From assembly GCF_020551945.1 (NCBI RefSeq), contig NZ_JAJBZH010000009.1, positions 1 to 64,000 on the forward strand: 64,000 nt of DNA. Reading direction: 5' to 3'. A program made the position numbers and the translations under genes. Source of the DNA: Cellulosimicrobium marinum. Its GTDB lineage: Bacteria > Actinomycetota > Actinomycetes > Actinomycetales > Cellulomonadaceae. This document shows, piece after piece, positions 1-9,832 of the stretch. The stretch's first letter is position 1. The number at the start of each line of letters is the position of its first letter. The notes below the pieces were generated by a model. The model searched no databases and was not told the DNA's origin. It was given only the letters and a program-made list of their open reading frames with translations.

Positions 1-22
1 GGTTCGATCCCTGTATCGCCCA
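1..22 (+). tRNA. 3' end of a tRNA, cut by the window edge
   Basis: The first bases read as the end of a T-stem, the T-loop TTCGATC (3-9), the returning T-stem CCTGT (10-14), the acceptor strand ATCGCCC (15-21) and discriminator A22. CCA is not encoded. The acceptor implies a tRNA beginning GGGCGAT, which fits a valine tRNA in actinobacteria, but the anticodon lies outside the window, so the identity is a guess. Confidence 0.75.
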
Positions 23-28
23 CCCCAC

Positions 29-63
29 GAAGGCCGCCCCGGACACCGTCGGGGGCGGCCTTC
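29..63 (+). terminator. GC-rich hairpin terminator after the tRNA
   Basis: A 12-bp perfect stem (29-40 pairs with 52-63) closes an 11-nt loop, seven bases after the tRNA end. There is no clear U-tract, as is usual for actinobacterial hairpin terminators. Confidence 0.75.
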
Positions 64-91
64 GCTCGTCCGGCACCTGCGGCGCGTCCTC

Positions 92-97
92 TAGGCT
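92..97 (+). promoter_or_regulatory. -10 box TAGGCT, leaderless start
   Basis: TAGGCT lies seven bases before the ATG at 105, so transcription should begin at or next to the start codon. There is no Shine-Dalgarno sequence. Confidence 0.55.
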
Positions 98-104
98 CGC
101 CCGC

Positions 105-1040
105 ATGACGACGCCCGCGCCTCGTGACGACGTGCTCCCCCTCGGCCCCGCGCCCCGCCCCGCCACCGGTCCGGAGCTCGCCGCCCGCGTGCGCGGTGCG
201 GTCGTCGACGCGGTGCTCGACGCCGACGCCGGGGCGACCGGTCTGGACCGCGTCACCGTGGACGCGGCGCTCGAGGGCGCGGACGTCGTCGCCCTCGACG
301 TCGCGCTCACCGGCCTTGCCGTGCACGTGGCCCGCGGCGAGACCGACGACCGCCCCGCACCCGACGCCACGGCACCGGGCGCACCGGCACCGGGCACGCG
401 GACGGAGGACGCCTGGACGGCCAGCGACGGCGACCGGCACGAGCCGGGCACCGTGCGTCGGCTCCAGGTCGACGCCCACCCGCTCCTCGTGGAGGACGTG
501 CCCGTCGACCTCACGGCGCACGCGGAAGGGCTGCGGTTCACGTGGGTGGAGACGGACGACGGCCGGCTCGGCGTGCTGCCCGTGGAGCCGGACGCGGCGC
601 ACCCCGTGACCGGGGACGTGCGCGTCGCGGTGCCGCAGGACGCGGTGGTGGAGGCCGCCCGCCGCCTCGTCGGGGCCGAGCTGGCGGCGGTGGGGGCCAC
701 GCTCGTCTCCCTCGACGTCACGATCACCTCCCGCGGCCCGCGCGCGGTGGCGGTGCAGGCGTTCGCCCGGGTGCGCAAGGGGCTCCTGTCGGCGAGCGTC
801 CACGCGTCCCTCGTGGCCGACGTCGACCACCGGATGGTGCTCACGGTCCGCGAGGTCGGGCTGACGAGCCGCAACCCCGTGATCGCGGCCCTGCTCGTCG
901 TCGCGCGCCGGCACGTCGACGCGCTGCGCGGCCGCACGGTGGACCTCGCGGCCGAGCTCCCGCCCGGGGTCCGGCTCGGGGACGTGCACCTCGACGTCGG
1001 CGGCACGGGCACCGTGACGCTCACGGCCCGGTTCGTCTGA
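105..1040 (+). CDS. Hypothetical protein, weak DUF2993/TULIP-like look
   Basis: I do not recognise this 311-residue protein with certainty. It has no signal peptide or membrane helix. An Ala/Pro/Asp-rich low-complexity linker (about residues 80-115) separates an N-terminal beta-rich part from a C-terminal part. The C-terminal segment (about 280-311) has an LPPGVRLGDV element followed by an alternating beta strand, which resembles the end of DUF2993 (LmeA-like lipid-binding) proteins; that resemblance is weak. The ATG at 105 is preceded only by a -10-like TAGGCT, which implies a leaderless mRNA. It is the first gene after the tRNA and is followed 53 bases later by the DUF2277 gene on the same strand. 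Confidence 0.6.
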   Translation: MTTPAPRDDVLPLGPAPRPATGPELAARVRGAVVDAVLDADAGATGLDRVTVDAALEGADVVALDVALTGLAVHVARGETDDRPAPDATAPGAPAPGTRTEDAWTASDGDRHEPGTVRRLQVDAHPLLVEDVPVDLTAHAEGLRFTWVETDDGRLGVLPVEPDAAHPVTGDVRVAVPQDAVVEAARRLVGAELAAVGATLVSLDVTITSRGPRAVAVQAFARVRKGLLSASVHASLVADVDHRMVLTVREVGLTSRNPVIAALLVVARRHVDALRGRTVDLAAELPPGVRLGDVHLDVGGTGTVTLTARFV

Positions 1041-1080
1041 CGCCGGGCCGCGCGCCCTTGTGACCCTCGCCACGGCGACG

Positions 1081-1086
1081 TAGCGT
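1081..1086 (+). promoter_or_regulatory. -10 box TAGCGT, leaderless start
   Basis: TAGCGT is followed after seven bases by the ATG at 1094. No ribosome binding site is present. Confidence 0.55.
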
Positions 1087-1093
1087 CGCAGGC

Positions 1094-1456
1094 ATGTGCC
1101 GGAACATCACGACCCTGCGCGGACTCGTCCCCCCGGCGACGGACGAGGAGGTGGAGGCCGCGGCCCGCCAGTTCGTCCGGAAGGTGACCGGGATCCAGCG
1201 CACGAGCGCCGCCACCGAGGAGCCGTTCGAGCGTGCCGTCACCGAGATCCACGCGATCGTGGCGCGTCTGCTCGACGAGCTGCCCGAGCGCCGTCAGCCC
1301 CCGCCCACGGTGCCGCCGCTGCGTCGCGAGGAGGTGCGTGCCCGGATCGCCGCGCGCGAGGCCGCCGAGCGCGAGCACGAGCGGGCGCACGCGCTGGGCC
1401 TCGCGCACACGCACGACGACGCCGAGGAGCACCCCGCGCACGTGGCCGGCGTCTAG
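1094..1456 (+). CDS. DUF2277 domain-containing protein
   Basis: The N-terminus MCRNITTLRGLVPPATDEEV and the following VRKVTG element are the signature of the small DUF2277 family, whose function is unknown. The conserved domain fills about residues 1-85. The remaining 35 residues form a charged, His-rich tail rich in Glu/Arg/His that is longer than in typical 80-90-residue family members. The start is fixed by the conserved MCRN and by the -10 box just upstream. The next gene begins ten bases downstream. Confidence 0.85.
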   Translation: MCRNITTLRGLVPPATDEEVEAAARQFVRKVTGIQRTSAATEEPFERAVTEIHAIVARLLDELPERRQPPPTVPPLRREEVRARIAAREAAEREHERAHALGLAHTHDDAEEHPAHVAGV

Positions 1457-1459
1457 GCT
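1454..1459 (+). promoter_or_regulatory. -10 box TAGGCT overlapping a stop codon
   Basis: TAGGCT begins with the TAG stop codon of the DUF2277 gene (1454-1456). Six bases separate it from the GTG at 1466, implying a leaderless transcript for the next gene. Confidence 0.55.
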
Positions 1460-1465
1460 CGGTCC

Positions 1466-1789
1466 GTGGAACCCGGACCCGCACCCGAGCACACGGCCCC
1501 GTCGCACGACCACCGCCCCGAGCCCGTCAGCGCCTCGATGCGGCGCGCCAAGGCGGGGGCGCGGGCCGCGCACGTGACGACCGGCCAGGTGCGGGAGGAC
1601 GGGGCCGGCCGCGTGACGATCGAGTGCTCGTGCGGGATGGTCCTCACCAACGGCCCGGACTGGACCGTGGACGAGCACATCCGCCTGCACCGCGCGGAGG
1701 CCCGCTACCTGGCGCTGAGCCTCGTGGCCCCCGCCGGGATGCCGCGCCTCCTGCCCGTCGACGCGCAGCGCCTCCCCCGGCTGGACTGA
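1466..1789 (+). CDS. Small hypothetical protein with a C-x-C...H-x3-H motif
   Basis: This 107-residue protein is unrecognised. Its only distinctive element is a possible metal-binding motif at about residues 54-74: CSCGMVL, then a spacer, then DEHIRLH. This pairs two cysteines with two histidines in the manner of a degenerate zinc finger. The first 45 residues are low complexity (Pro/His/Ala) and probably disordered. The GTG start is chosen because a TAGGCT box precedes it by six bases; no Shine-Dalgarno sequence exists. The stop codon lies inside a 19-bp direct repeat. Confidence 0.6.
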   Translation: MEPGPAPEHTAPSHDHRPEPVSASMRRAKAGARAAHVTTGQVREDGAGRVTIECSCGMVLTNGPDWTVDEHIRLHRAEARYLALSLVAPAGMPRLLPVDAQRLPRLD

Positions 1790-1816
1790 CCGCGCCGGGC
1801 TGGACCGACCGCGCCG
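1779..1816 (+). repeat. 19-bp tandem direct repeat across a stop codon
   Basis: Two copies of GGCTGGACYGACCGCGCCG stand head to tail (1779-1797 and 1798-1816). The first contains the TGA stop of the preceding gene; the second has CGA at that place. They fill the gap between two convergent genes. Confidence 0.8.
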
Positions 1817-1826
1817 GGCGGGCGCC

Positions 1827-2039
1827 TCAGAGCTCGTCCGGGTCGTCCCAGGACGTGCCGGAGGACGCCCCCTCGATCGGCCGGCGCTCCACCTCCGACA
1901 GCGAGTGGGGCGCCTTCGTGGCGTCACCTCCCGTCAGGACGTCGCCGCGCCCCTCCTCGTCCTCACGGGGCGGGGAGAGACGGGCCGAGGCGATGTCGGA
2001 CTGGTTGAGATCGTCCTTGCGAGGCGCACCGGTGCTCAT
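1827..2039 (-). CDS. Small acidic hypothetical protein
   Basis: A 70-residue, charged, probably disordered protein starting MSTGAPRKDDLNQSDIA. It has no recognisable domain, membrane segment or cysteine. A TAGACC element (complement of 2046-2051) lies six bases before the ATG, matching the leaderless pattern of many genes here except for its last base. It converges with the upstream plus-strand gene. Judged likely real from its start context and from antisense frames being less plausible. Confidence 0.5.
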   Translation of the reverse strand: MSTGAPRKDDLNQSDIASARLSPPREDEEGRGDVLTGGDATKAPHSLSEVERRPIEGASSGTSWDDPDEL

Positions 2040-2236
2040 GGCACGGGTCTACCAGGTCGGCAGGTCCGCCGCACGCCCACGAGGGCGTCCGGGCGCGGGG
2101 TGACGGGCGCTCGCGAGCGACCCTGGAGCGTCGTGCGCTTGGCACACTTTTTCGCTCGGCATCGGTGTGATCCGTGTCTCACCGAGGGGGTGGTGTCCCC
2201 AGCGCGACCCGACCGCGCCCATGACATCCTCGGGGG
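2040..2236 (+). promoter_or_regulatory. Intergenic region upstream of glgX
   Basis: The 197 bp between a minus-strand small gene and glgX hold a short AT-richer patch around 2139-2155 (TTGGCA followed by ACTTTTT), which could serve as a -35 region. No convincing -10 box at the right spacing is seen. The glgX leader ends in a run of G (2232-2236) that may act as a weak ribosome binding site. Confidence 0.35.
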
Positions 2237-4480
2237 ATGCAGACCTGGCCTGGTCACCCCTACCCCCTCGGGGCCACGTACGACGGCACGGGGACCAACT
2301 TCGCCCTCTTCTCCGAGGTCGCCGAGCGCGTCGAGCTCTGCCTCCTGCGCGACGACGGCACCGAGCGACGCGTCGAGCTCGAGGAGGTCGACGCGCACGT
2401 CTGGCACGTCTACCTGCCCGGCAAGGGACCCGGGACGCGCTACGGCTACCGCGTGCACGGACCGTACGACCCGGCGAACGGGCACCGCTGCAACCCGTCG
2501 AAGCTTCTGCTCGACCCGTACGCCAAGGCGATCGAGGGACAGGTCGACGGCGACGAGTCCCTGTTCTCCTACCGCTTCGCCGACGGACCGGCGGACGCGC
2601 AGACGGACGACGACGCCGACGGGACGTCCGGCCCCGCGCCCGCTCCCCCGCTCAACGACGACGACTCCGCCGCGCACACGATGGTCTCCGTCGTCGTGAA
2701 CCCGTACTTCGACTGGGGGCACGACCGCCCGCCGAACCGGGACTACCACGACAGCGTCATCTACGAGGCGCACGTCAAGGGCATGACGATGCTCCACCCC
2801 GCCGTTCCGGAGGAGCTGCGCGGCACGTACGCCGGCATGGCGCACCCCGCGGTGATCGAGCACCTCGTCACCCTCGGCGTGACGGCCGTCGAGCTCATGC
2901 CCGTGCACCAGTTCGTCAACGACCCGACCCTCGTCGACCAGGGCCTGTCGAACTACTGGGGCTACAACACGATCGGGTTCTTCGCGCCGCACAACGGGTA
3001 CGCGGCGTACGGCACCCGCGGCCAGCAGGTCATGGAGTTCAAGTCCATGGTCAAGGCGCTGCACGAGGCCGGGATCGAGGTCATCCTCGACGTCGTGTAC
3101 AACCACACGGCGGAGGGCAACCACCTCGGCCCGACGCTGAGCTTCCGCGGCATCGACAACAAGGCGTACTACCGGCTCGTCGACGGCGACGAGGCGCACT
3201 ACTTCGACACGACCGGCACGGGCAACTCGCTGCTCATGCGCTCGCCGCACGTGCTGCAGCTCATCATGGACTCGCTGCGGTACTGGGTGACGGAGATGCA
3301 CGTCGACGGGTTCCGGTTCGACCTCGCCGCGACGCTCGCACGCCAGTTCCACGAGGTCGACCGGCTCTCCGCGTTCTTCGACATCGTCCAGCAGGACCCG
3401 GTGATCTCCCAGGTCAAGCTCATCGCCGAGCCGTGGGACCTCGGCTCGGGCGGCTACCAGGTGGGCGGCTTCCCGCCGCTGTGGACCGAGTGGAACGGGG
3501 CGTACCGCGACACCGTGCGCGACTTCTGGCGCGGCGAGCCGTCCACGCTGCCCGAGTTCGCGAGCCGGCTCACCGGGTCCTCCGACCTGTACGAGCACAG
3601 CGGCCGCAAGCCCATCGCGTCGATCAACTTCGTCACCGCGCACGACGGCTTCACGCTCAACGACCTCGTCTCCTACAACGACAAGCACAACGAGGCGAAC
3701 GGCGAGGACAACAACGACGGCGAGAACCACAACCGGTCGTGGAACTGCGGCGTGGAGGGGCCCACGGACGACGAGGACGTCCTCGCGCTGCGCGCCCGCC
3801 AGCGCCGCAACCTGCTCACCACCCTCCTGCTGTCCCAGGGCGTGCCGATGCTCGCGCACGGCGACGAGATCGCGCGCACGCAGCACGGCAACAACAACGG
3901 GTACTGCCAGGACAACGAGCTCACGTGGATGGACTGGCGGGGCGTCGTCGACGAGGCGCACGCCGCCGAGCCGCCCGAGCACGACGAGGACGCCACGGAC
4001 CCCGAGACGGAGGAACGGCGCGCGCTGCTGGACTTCGCGCGGCGGGTCGTGTGGCTGCGCCGCGACCACCCGGTGCTGCACCGCCGCCGGTTCTTCGTCG
4101 GCCGGGGACCGGAGGACGACGCGACGGACCCCGCCGAGCTGCCCGACATCGAGTGGCTCGACATCACGGGCTCGCGGATGGACCAGGCCGACTGGGACGC
4201 CGCCTACGCGCGCTCGGTGATGGTGTTCCTCAACGGCGACGCCATCCCCGAGACCGACCGCCGCGGCGAGCCCATCGTCGACGACTCCTTCCTGCTGCTC
4301 CTCAACGCGCACCACGACGTCCTCGAGTTCACGGTCCCCGCGGCGCAGTACGGCGAGAGCTGGTCCGTCGTCCTCGACACCGACGGGACCACCCAGACCG
4401 GGGACGAGCTCCGGCCGGGCGACGTGGTGCCGGTCACCGGCCGCAGCACGATCGTCCTGACCCGGCCACCGCTGCGATGA
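2237..4480 (+). CDS. glgX: Glycogen debranching enzyme GlgX
   Basis: A 747-residue GH13 enzyme that hydrolyses alpha-1,6 branch points of glycogen. An N-terminal CBM48-like beta domain (about 1-110, with [18 protein letters not shown]) precedes the TIM barrel. Visible barrel motifs are DVVYNHT (region I), GFRFDLA with the nucleophile Asp near residue 361, AEPWD with the acid/base Glu near 398, and TAHDGF with the third carboxylate near 467. The [11 protein letters not shown] stretch is typical of GlgX. Length is normal for the family. The stop codon overlaps the treY start (ATGA), so the two are translationally coupled. Debranched maltodextrins are the direct substrate of TreY. Confidence 0.96.
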   Translation: MQTWPGHPYPLGATYDGTGTNFALFSEVAERVELCLLRDDGTERRVELEEVDAHVWHVYLPGKGPGTRYGYRVHGPYDPANGHRCNPSKLLLDPYAKAIEGQVDGDESLFSYRFADGPADAQTDDDADGTSGPAPAPPLNDDDSAAHTMVSVVVNPYFDWGHDRPPNRDYHDSVIYEAHVKGMTMLHPAVPEELRGTYAGMAHPAVIEHLVTLGVTAVELMPVHQFVNDPTLVDQGLSNYWGYNTIGFFAPHNGYAAYGTRGQQVMEFKSMVKALHEAGIEVILDVVYNHTAEGNHLGPTLSFRGIDNKAYYRLVDGDEAHYFDTTGTGNSLLMRSPHVLQLIMDSLRYWVTEMHVDGFRFDLAATLARQFHEVDRLSAFFDIVQQDPVISQVKLIAEPWDLGSGGYQVGGFPPLWTEWNGAYRDTVRDFWRGEPSTLPEFASRLTGSSDLYEHSGRKPIASINFVTAHDGFTLNDLVSYNDKHNEANGEDNNDGENHNRSWNCGVEGPTDDEDVLALRARQRRNLLTTLLLSQGVPMLAHGDEIARTQHGNNNGYCQDNELTWMDWRGVVDEAHAAEPPEHDEDATDPETEERRALLDFARRVVWLRRDHPVLHRRRFFVGRGPEDDATDPAELPDIEWLDITGSRMDQADWDAAYARSVMVFLNGDAIPETDRRGEPIVDDSFLLLLNAHHDVLEFTVPAAQYGESWSVVLDTDGTTQTGDELRPGDVVPVTGRSTIVLTRPPLR

Positions 4481-7041
4481 CGGCGACGACGGGCCGGACC
4501 CCGGTCTCCACGTACCGGCTCCAGCTGGGCCCCGACCTCACGTTCGACGACGCCGCGCGCCAGGTGCCCTACCTCGCCGCGCTGGGCGTCACGCACCTGT
4601 ACCTGTCCCCGGTGCTGCAGGCCGCACCCGGCTCCACCCACGGGTACGACGTCGTCGACCACGACCGCGTGAGCGACGTCCTCGGCGGGCGCGCGGGCCT
4701 GGAGCGTCTCGCGGCGACGGCCCGTGCGGCGGGCCTGGGCGTCGTGCTCGACGTGGTGCCCAACCACATGGCGGTGCCGACCCCGGCGTGGCACAACCGG
4801 GCCCTGTGGTCCGTGCTCGCCCACGGCCCGCAGTCCCCGTACGCGCCCTGGTTCGACGTCGACTGGTCGGCGGGCGACGGCGCCGTGCTCATGCCCGTGC
4901 TCGGGGTGCGGCTCGGCGACGCGCTCGCCTCGGGCGACCTCGTCCTCGACGAGGTCGTCGTCCCCGACACCGCGGCGGACGCGGGGAGCGGCGGGACCCC
5001 CACGACGGTCCTGCGCTACTTCGAGCACGTCTTCCCCGTCCGCGCGGGCACCGAGGACCTGCCGCTCGCCGAGCTCGTCGAGCGGCAGCACTACCGCCTC
5101 GCGTTCTGGCGGGTCGGCGACGAGGAGCTGAACTACCGACGCTTCTTCGACGTGGGGTCGCTCGTCGCCGTGCGGGTCGAGGACGAGGCCGTGTTCGACG
5201 CGACGCACGCCCTGCTGCTCGACCTCGTCGCGACGGGCGTCGTCGACGGCCTGCGCATCGACCACCCCGACGGGCTCGCCGACCCCGGGCAGTACCTCGA
5301 CCGGCTCGCGGACCGCACGGGCGGCGCGTGGGTCGTCGTCGAGAAGATCCTCGCCGGGGACGAGCAGGTCCCGCCCGACTGGGCCACCGTCGGCACCACG
5401 GGGTACGACGTCGCGTGGCGTCTCCAGCAGCTCTTCGTCGACCCGGGCGGCCGCGCGGGTCTCGACGCGGTGATGACGCGGCTCACGGGCGGCCGGGCGG
5501 GCGGGCTGGAGGAGGTCGTCGAGCAGGCCAAGCGCGAGGTCGTCGCGGGCCCGCTCTACGCCGAGGTCCACCGCCTCACCGACCTCGCGGCGGCCGTCTG
5601 CCACGACGACCCGCGGCTGCGCGACCACACGTGGCGGGCCCTGCACCAGTGCGTGCGCGAGCTGCTCGTCGCCTTCGACCGCTACCGGGCCTACGTCGTG
5701 CCCGGGGTGACGCCCCGCCACGAGGCCGTGCGCGCGGTCGAGGACGCGGCCGCCCGCGCCCGCACGCACCTCGACCCGGAGCGCGCGGCGACGCTGGAGG
5801 TCGTCGTCGACCTGGTGCTCGGTCGCGAGGTGGGCAGCGCGGGCCGTCGCCGCGAGCCGCGCCGGGACGAGCTCGTCGTCCGGTTCCAGCAGGTGTGCGG
5901 CGCGGTCACCGCGAAGGGCGTGGAGGACACGGCGTTCTACCGCTGGACGGAGCTCGCGGGCCTGTGCGAGGTCGGGGGCGAGCCGGACCGGTTCAGCCTG
6001 GGGGTGCACGACTGGCACGCGTTCGCGCAGCGCTTCGCGGCGCTCACGCCGCTGGGCCTCACGGCGGGCTCGACCCACGACACCAAGCGGGGCGAGGACA
6101 CGCGTGCGGCGCTCGGCGTGCTCTCCGAGGACGCGACCGGCTGGGGCCGGCTGGTGGACGAGGTGCGTACCGCGAGCGCCCCGTACCGGGGCGCGCTCGT
6201 GGACGGGCTCGCCGAGACGCTCCTGTGGCAGACGGTCGCGGGGACGTGGCTGCCCGACGCGGGGACCGACGGCGGGGATCCGGCAGGTGCGGACGCGGGA
6301 TCGGGGGCGATCGGTCCCGACCGGCTCGTGGAGTACCTGCGCAAGGCGCTGCGGGAGGCGAAGGTCCGCACGTCGTGGACGGGGGTCGACGAGGCGTACG
6401 AGCGCGCGGTGGAGGACCTGGCGCGCCGGGCGCTGGACGACCCGGCGGTGCTGGGCGCGTTCGCCCGGTGGGCGCACGAGCACCGGGACGACCTGCGCGC
6501 GGCGAGCCTGGGGATCAAGCTCGTGCAGCTCACGGCGCCGGGCGTCGCGGACGTGTACCAGGGCAGCGAGGGGTACTCCCCCACGCTCGTGGACCCGGAC
6601 AACCGCCGCCCCGTGGACGCCGCGGACCTGGCGGCGCGGCTCGCGCGGCTGGACGACGGCGCGGCGGCACGCACCCTGGGCGACGAGAAGCTGCTCGTCA
6701 CGTCGCGCGCGCTGCGTGCACGCCGCGACGAGCCGGAGGCGTTCGTCGGCGCCGGCGCCGGGTACGCGCCGGTCGCGTCCTCGACGCCCTGCGCGCTGGC
6801 GTTCGCCCGCACGCGCGACGGCGTCCCGCGGGTCGTGACGGTCGCGACCCGGCTGCACGGGACGGTGCGCCGCCTCGGCGGGTGGCGCGACCACGTCGTC
6901 GCGCTGCCTCCCGCGGAGGGCGGGTGGCGCGACGAGCTCACGGGCCGGCTGCACCCGGCGGGTCCGGTGCCCGTCGCGGACCTGCTGGCCGAGCTGCCCG
7001 TGGCCCTGCTGCGCGCGGCGGCGAGCGGGGGGACGTCGTGA
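4477..7041 (+). CDS. treY: Maltooligosyl trehalose synthase TreY
   Basis: TreY isomerises the reducing-end glucose of maltodextrins into an alpha,alpha-1,1 linkage. The protein is 854 residues. It starts with the family's [17 protein letters not shown], followed by [20 protein letters not shown]. Catalytic-barrel motifs are [15 protein letters not shown] with the nucleophile Asp near 262, VVEKIL with Glu near 289, and [11 protein letters not shown] with Asp near 535. The ATG start overlaps the glgX stop, and the gene ends in a GTGA overlap with treZ. The frame stays open far upstream inside glgX, but homology begins at 4477. One short Gly/Asp-rich insertion near residues 595-610 is not part of the conserved core. 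Confidence 0.96.
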   Translation: MTATTGRTPVSTYRLQLGPDLTFDDAARQVPYLAALGVTHLYLSPVLQAAPGSTHGYDVVDHDRVSDVLGGRAGLERLAATARAAGLGVVLDVVPNHMAVPTPAWHNRALWSVLAHGPQSPYAPWFDVDWSAGDGAVLMPVLGVRLGDALASGDLVLDEVVVPDTAADAGSGGTPTTVLRYFEHVFPVRAGTEDLPLAELVERQHYRLAFWRVGDEELNYRRFFDVGSLVAVRVEDEAVFDATHALLLDLVATGVVDGLRIDHPDGLADPGQYLDRLADRTGGAWVVVEKILAGDEQVPPDWATVGTTGYDVAWRLQQLFVDPGGRAGLDAVMTRLTGGRAGGLEEVVEQAKREVVAGPLYAEVHRLTDLAAAVCHDDPRLRDHTWRALHQCVRELLVAFDRYRAYVVPGVTPRHEAVRAVEDAAARARTHLDPERAATLEVVVDLVLGREVGSAGRRREPRRDELVVRFQQVCGAVTAKGVEDTAFYRWTELAGLCEVGGEPDRFSLGVHDWHAFAQRFAALTPLGLTAGSTHDTKRGEDTRAALGVLSEDATGWGRLVDEVRTASAPYRGALVDGLAETLLWQTVAGTWLPDAGTDGGDPAGADAGSGAIGPDRLVEYLRKALREAKVRTSWTGVDEAYERAVEDLARRALDDPAVLGAFARWAHEHRDDLRAASLGIKLVQLTAPGVADVYQGSEGYSPTLVDPDNRRPVDAADLAARLARLDDGAAARTLGDEKLLVTSRALRARRDEPEAFVGAGAGYAPVASSTPCALAFARTRDGVPRVVTVATRLHGTVRRLGGWRDHVVALPPAEGGWRDELTGRLHPAGPVPVADLLAELPVALLRAAASGGTS

Positions 7042-8906
7042 CGCCCGCCCCGCCGCCCCGCGGCACGCCGTTGCTCCCCGTGCCGGGTCCTCGCCCGCTC
7101 GTGTGGGCGCCGACCGCGCGCCAGGTGGACCTCGTGCTGCCCGAGCCGGGATCGGGGTCGTTCGACGGCGCGCGTCGTGAGCCCCTGCGCCTCGTCGGGG
7201 CGCACGTGCCCGGCTGGTGGGGGCACGACCACGAGCTCGCGTGGGACACCGACTACGGGTTCGCCGTCGACGGCGGGCCGGGGCGGCCGGACCCGCGCAG
7301 CCCCCGCCAGCCGTACGGGGTGCACGGCCCGAGCCGGTCGTTCGACCCGGGGTTCGCGTGGACCGACGACGCGTGGGCGGGCCGCGACGTGCGGGGCGAG
7401 GTCGTGTACGAGCTGCACGTCGGGACGTTCACCCCGCAGGGCACGCTCGACGCCGCGATCGACCGGCTGGACCACCTCGTCGAGCTGGGCGTCGGCGCGG
7501 TCGAGCTCATGCCGGTCGCGGCGTTCGGCGGCCGCTGGGGGTGGGGGTACGACGGCGTGCACCTGTACGCCGTGCACGAGCCGTACGGCGGGCCGCGCGC
7601 GCTGCAGCGCTTCGTCGACGCGGCGCACGCGCGCGGTCTCGCGGTGGTCCTCGACGTCGTCTACAACCACCTCGGCCCGTCGGGGAACTACCTGCCCGGG
7701 TTCGGTCCGTACTTCACCGACGCGCACCACACACCCTGGGGGGCGGCGGTCAACCTCGACCGCTCGGGCAGCCGCGAGGTGCGCGAGTGGGTGCTCGACA
7801 ACGCGGAGCGCTGGTTCGTCGAGTTCCACGTCGACGCGCTGCGGCTGGACGCCGTGCACGCCCTCGTCGACGACTCGCCGACCCACCTGCTCGCCGAGCT
7901 CGCCCGGCGCACGGCGCGGGTCGAGCAGGACCTCGGGCGCCCGCTGACCCTCGTCGCGGAGTCGGACGAGAACGACCCGGCGACCGTCACCGGGGTCGAG
8001 CAGGGCGGGCGCGGCATGGACGCGCAGTGGGCGGACGACGTCCACCACGCCCTGCACGCGCTGCTCACGGGAGAGCGGCACGGCTACTACGTGGACTTCG
8101 GGTCCGTCGCGGTGCTGCGCAAGGCGCTCACGGGCGCCTTCGTCCACGACGGCACGTACTCGACGTTCCGCGGCCGCACGTGGGGCAGGCCCGTCCCGCC
8201 CGGCACGGACGGCCACGCGTTCGTCGTGTGCGCCCAGAACCACGACCAGGTCGGCAACCGCGCCCAGGGCGACCGGCCGTCGTCGGTCCTCGACGCGGGC
8301 GGTCTCGCGGTCGCGGCGGCGCTCGTCCTCGTCTCCCCCTTCACCCCGATGCTGTTCATGGGCGAGGAGTGGGGGGCGTCGACCCCGTGGCAGTTCTTCA
8401 CCGACCACGACGACCCGGAGCTGGCGCGCGCGATCCGTGAGGGCCGCGCGGCGGAGTTCTCGGGGCACGGGTGGGACGGCGAGGGCGCACCCGTGCCGGA
8501 CCCGCAGGACCCGGCGACGCGGGACGCGAGCGTCCTCGACTGGACGGAGCGGACCGAGGGCGAGCACGCCCGGCTGCTCGACTGGTACGGCACGCTCGTG
8601 GCCCTGCGGGCGCGCGACGACGTGCGCTCCGGCGACCTCGCGCGGGTGCGCGTGCACGGGCCGGACGGCGCCGAGGACGACGCGGCCGCGGAGGAGGAGC
8701 ACCGCGGCCCGGGCGACGGCCCGGCGTTCGTGGTCGACCGGCGCACGGTCGCCGTCGCGGTGAACCTCGGGACGCGCGAGCGGGCGCTGCACCTGGCGCT
8801 CGGCGGCGCGCCGCGCCTCCTCGCCGCGTGGGACCCCGCCACCCGGGTCGAGGGCCGGGTGGTGCACGTGCCCGCGCGTGCGGTCGCCGTCGTGTCCTGG
8901 GTGTGA
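7038..8906 (+). CDS. treZ: Maltooligosyl trehalose trehalohydrolase TreZ
   Basis: TreZ releases free trehalose from the product of TreY. The GTG start sits in a four-base overlap with the treY stop, giving 622 residues. An N-terminal CBM48-like module (PLVWAPTARQVDLVLP) leads into VVYELHVGTFTPQGT and the GH13 barrel. Catalytic residues are DALRLDAVH (Asp near 271), VAESDEND (Glu near 307) and NHDQVGNR (Asp near 403). The C-terminal beta domain contains an acidic Ala/Glu-rich loop. It is the last gene of the coupled glgX-treY-treZ operon; the product protects against osmotic and desiccation stress. Confidence 0.96.
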   Translation: MTPAPPPRGTPLLPVPGPRPLVWAPTARQVDLVLPEPGSGSFDGARREPLRLVGAHVPGWWGHDHELAWDTDYGFAVDGGPGRPDPRSPRQPYGVHGPSRSFDPGFAWTDDAWAGRDVRGEVVYELHVGTFTPQGTLDAAIDRLDHLVELGVGAVELMPVAAFGGRWGWGYDGVHLYAVHEPYGGPRALQRFVDAAHARGLAVVLDVVYNHLGPSGNYLPGFGPYFTDAHHTPWGAAVNLDRSGSREVREWVLDNAERWFVEFHVDALRLDAVHALVDDSPTHLLAELARRTARVEQDLGRPLTLVAESDENDPATVTGVEQGGRGMDAQWADDVHHALHALLTGERHGYYVDFGSVAVLRKALTGAFVHDGTYSTFRGRTWGRPVPPGTDGHAFVVCAQNHDQVGNRAQGDRPSSVLDAGGLAVAAALVLVSPFTPMLFMGEEWGASTPWQFFTDHDDPELARAIREGRAAEFSGHGWDGEGAPVPDPQDPATRDASVLDWTERTEGEHARLLDWYGTLVALRARDDVRSGDLARVRVHGPDGAEDDAAAEEEHRGPGDGPAFVVDRRTVAVAVNLGTRERALHLALGGAPRLLAAWDPATRVEGRVVHVPARAVAVVSWV

Positions 8907-8907
8907 G

Positions 8908-8913
8908 TACGCT
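8908..8913 (+). promoter_or_regulatory. -10 box TACGCT, leaderless start of ppk2
   Basis: TACGCT starts one base after the treZ stop and is seven bases before the ppk2 ATG. It suggests ppk2 has its own leaderless transcript as well as any readthrough from the trehalose operon. Confidence 0.5.
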
Positions 8914-8920
8914 CGCGCGC

Positions 8921-9832
8921 ATGGCAGCGGCGAAGAAGACGGCGAAGAAGACGAAGAAGTCCCACGGCACCCCCGGCACCGGCGTCCACGACCTGTGGGA
9001 GGCGCCGGCCACCGAGGTGCTGCGCGCGCCGCGGGGGTTCGACGTCGCGGCGTTCGACCGCCGGTCGACGCCCGGCTTCACGGGGGACAAGGCGGCCGGG
9101 GCGGCGCTCGTCGCGCACCACGCCGACGAGCTCTCCGAGCTCCAGGAGCGCCTGTTCGCCGAGGGGCGCAGCGGCGGCTCCCGCTCCGTGCTCCTCGTGC
9201 TCCAGGGGATGGACACCGCCGGCAAGGGCGGGATCGTGCGCCACGTCGTCGGGCTCGTCGACCCGCAGGGCGTCGCGCACCGGTCGTTCGGCGTCCCGAC
9301 GCCCGAGGAGCGCCGCCACCACTTCCTCTGGCGGATCCGGCGCGCGCTGCCCACCCCCGGCCACATCGGGGTGTTCGACCGCTCGCACTACGAGGACGTG
9401 CTCGTCGCGCGCGTCGACGCGCTCGCGACCCCCGAGGTGGTCGAGAAGCGCTACACCGAGATCAACCGGTTCGAGGAGAAGCTCGTCGAGTCGGGCACGG
9501 TCGTCGTCAAGGTCGCGCTCCTCGTGTCCTACGAGGAGCAGCGCGCACGCCTCATGGAACGGCTCGAGCGCCCGGACAAGTTCTGGAAGTACAACCCGAG
9601 CGACGTCGACTCGCGCGCGAAGTGGCCCGCGTACCAGGACGCCTACCAGGCGATGCTCGACCGGACGAACACCGAGGTCGCGCCCTGGCACGTCGTCCCC
9701 GCCGACCGCAAGTGGTTCGCGCGCCTCGCCGTGAGCGAGCTCCTCCTCGACGCCCTGCGCCGCTTCGACCTCGGCTGGCCGCCCGCGGACTTCGACGTCG
9801 AGGTCGAGAAGCAGCGCCTCGCCGCGACGTGA
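8921..9832 (+). CDS. ppk2: Polyphosphate kinase 2 family protein
   Basis: This 303-residue protein transfers phosphate between polyphosphate and nucleotides. Walker A GMDTAGKGG is at about residues 96-104, the FDRSHYEDV element at about 152-160, and the lid sequence KFWKYNPSDVDSR follows. These fit the short, single-domain PPK2 type (polyphosphate:AMP or ADP phosphotransferase); I cannot tell which nucleotide is preferred. The N-terminus carries a Lys-rich tail, KKTAKKTKKS, which could bind polyphosphate or nucleic acid. Its position after the trehalose genes suggests a storage and stress role. The stop overlaps the next start (GTGA). Confidence 0.93.
   Translation: MAAAKKTAKKTKKSHGTPGTGVHDLWEAPATEVLRAPRGFDVAAFDRRSTPGFTGDKAAGAALVAHHADELSELQERLFAEGRSGGSRSVLLVLQGMDTAGKGGIVRHVVGLVDPQGVAHRSFGVPTPEERRHHFLWRIRRALPTPGHIGVFDRSHYEDVLVARVDALATPEVVEKRYTEINRFEEKLVESGTVVVKVALLVSYEEQRARLMERLERPDKFWKYNPSDVDSRAKWPAYQDAYQAMLDRTNTEVAPWHVVPADRKWFARLAVSELLLDALRRFDLGWPPADFDVEVEKQRLAAT

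Noticed and set aside
1-63. tRNA 3' end as a possible integration (att) site
   Set aside because: No integrase, excisionase or repeated copy of the tRNA end was seen in the window; the next genes look chromosomal.
2139-2156. TTGGCAC...TTCGC upstream of glgX, resembling a sigma54 promoter
   Set aside because: The TTGC half is imperfect and actinobacteria generally lack sigma54, so I treat it as chance or as part of a sigma70-type -35.
2036-4315. A 759-codon open frame on the minus strand opposite glgX
   Set aside because: Its Arg/Val/His/Asp-rich composition is that of an antisense shadow in high-GC DNA. The plus strand encodes a full GlgX with all catalytic motifs.
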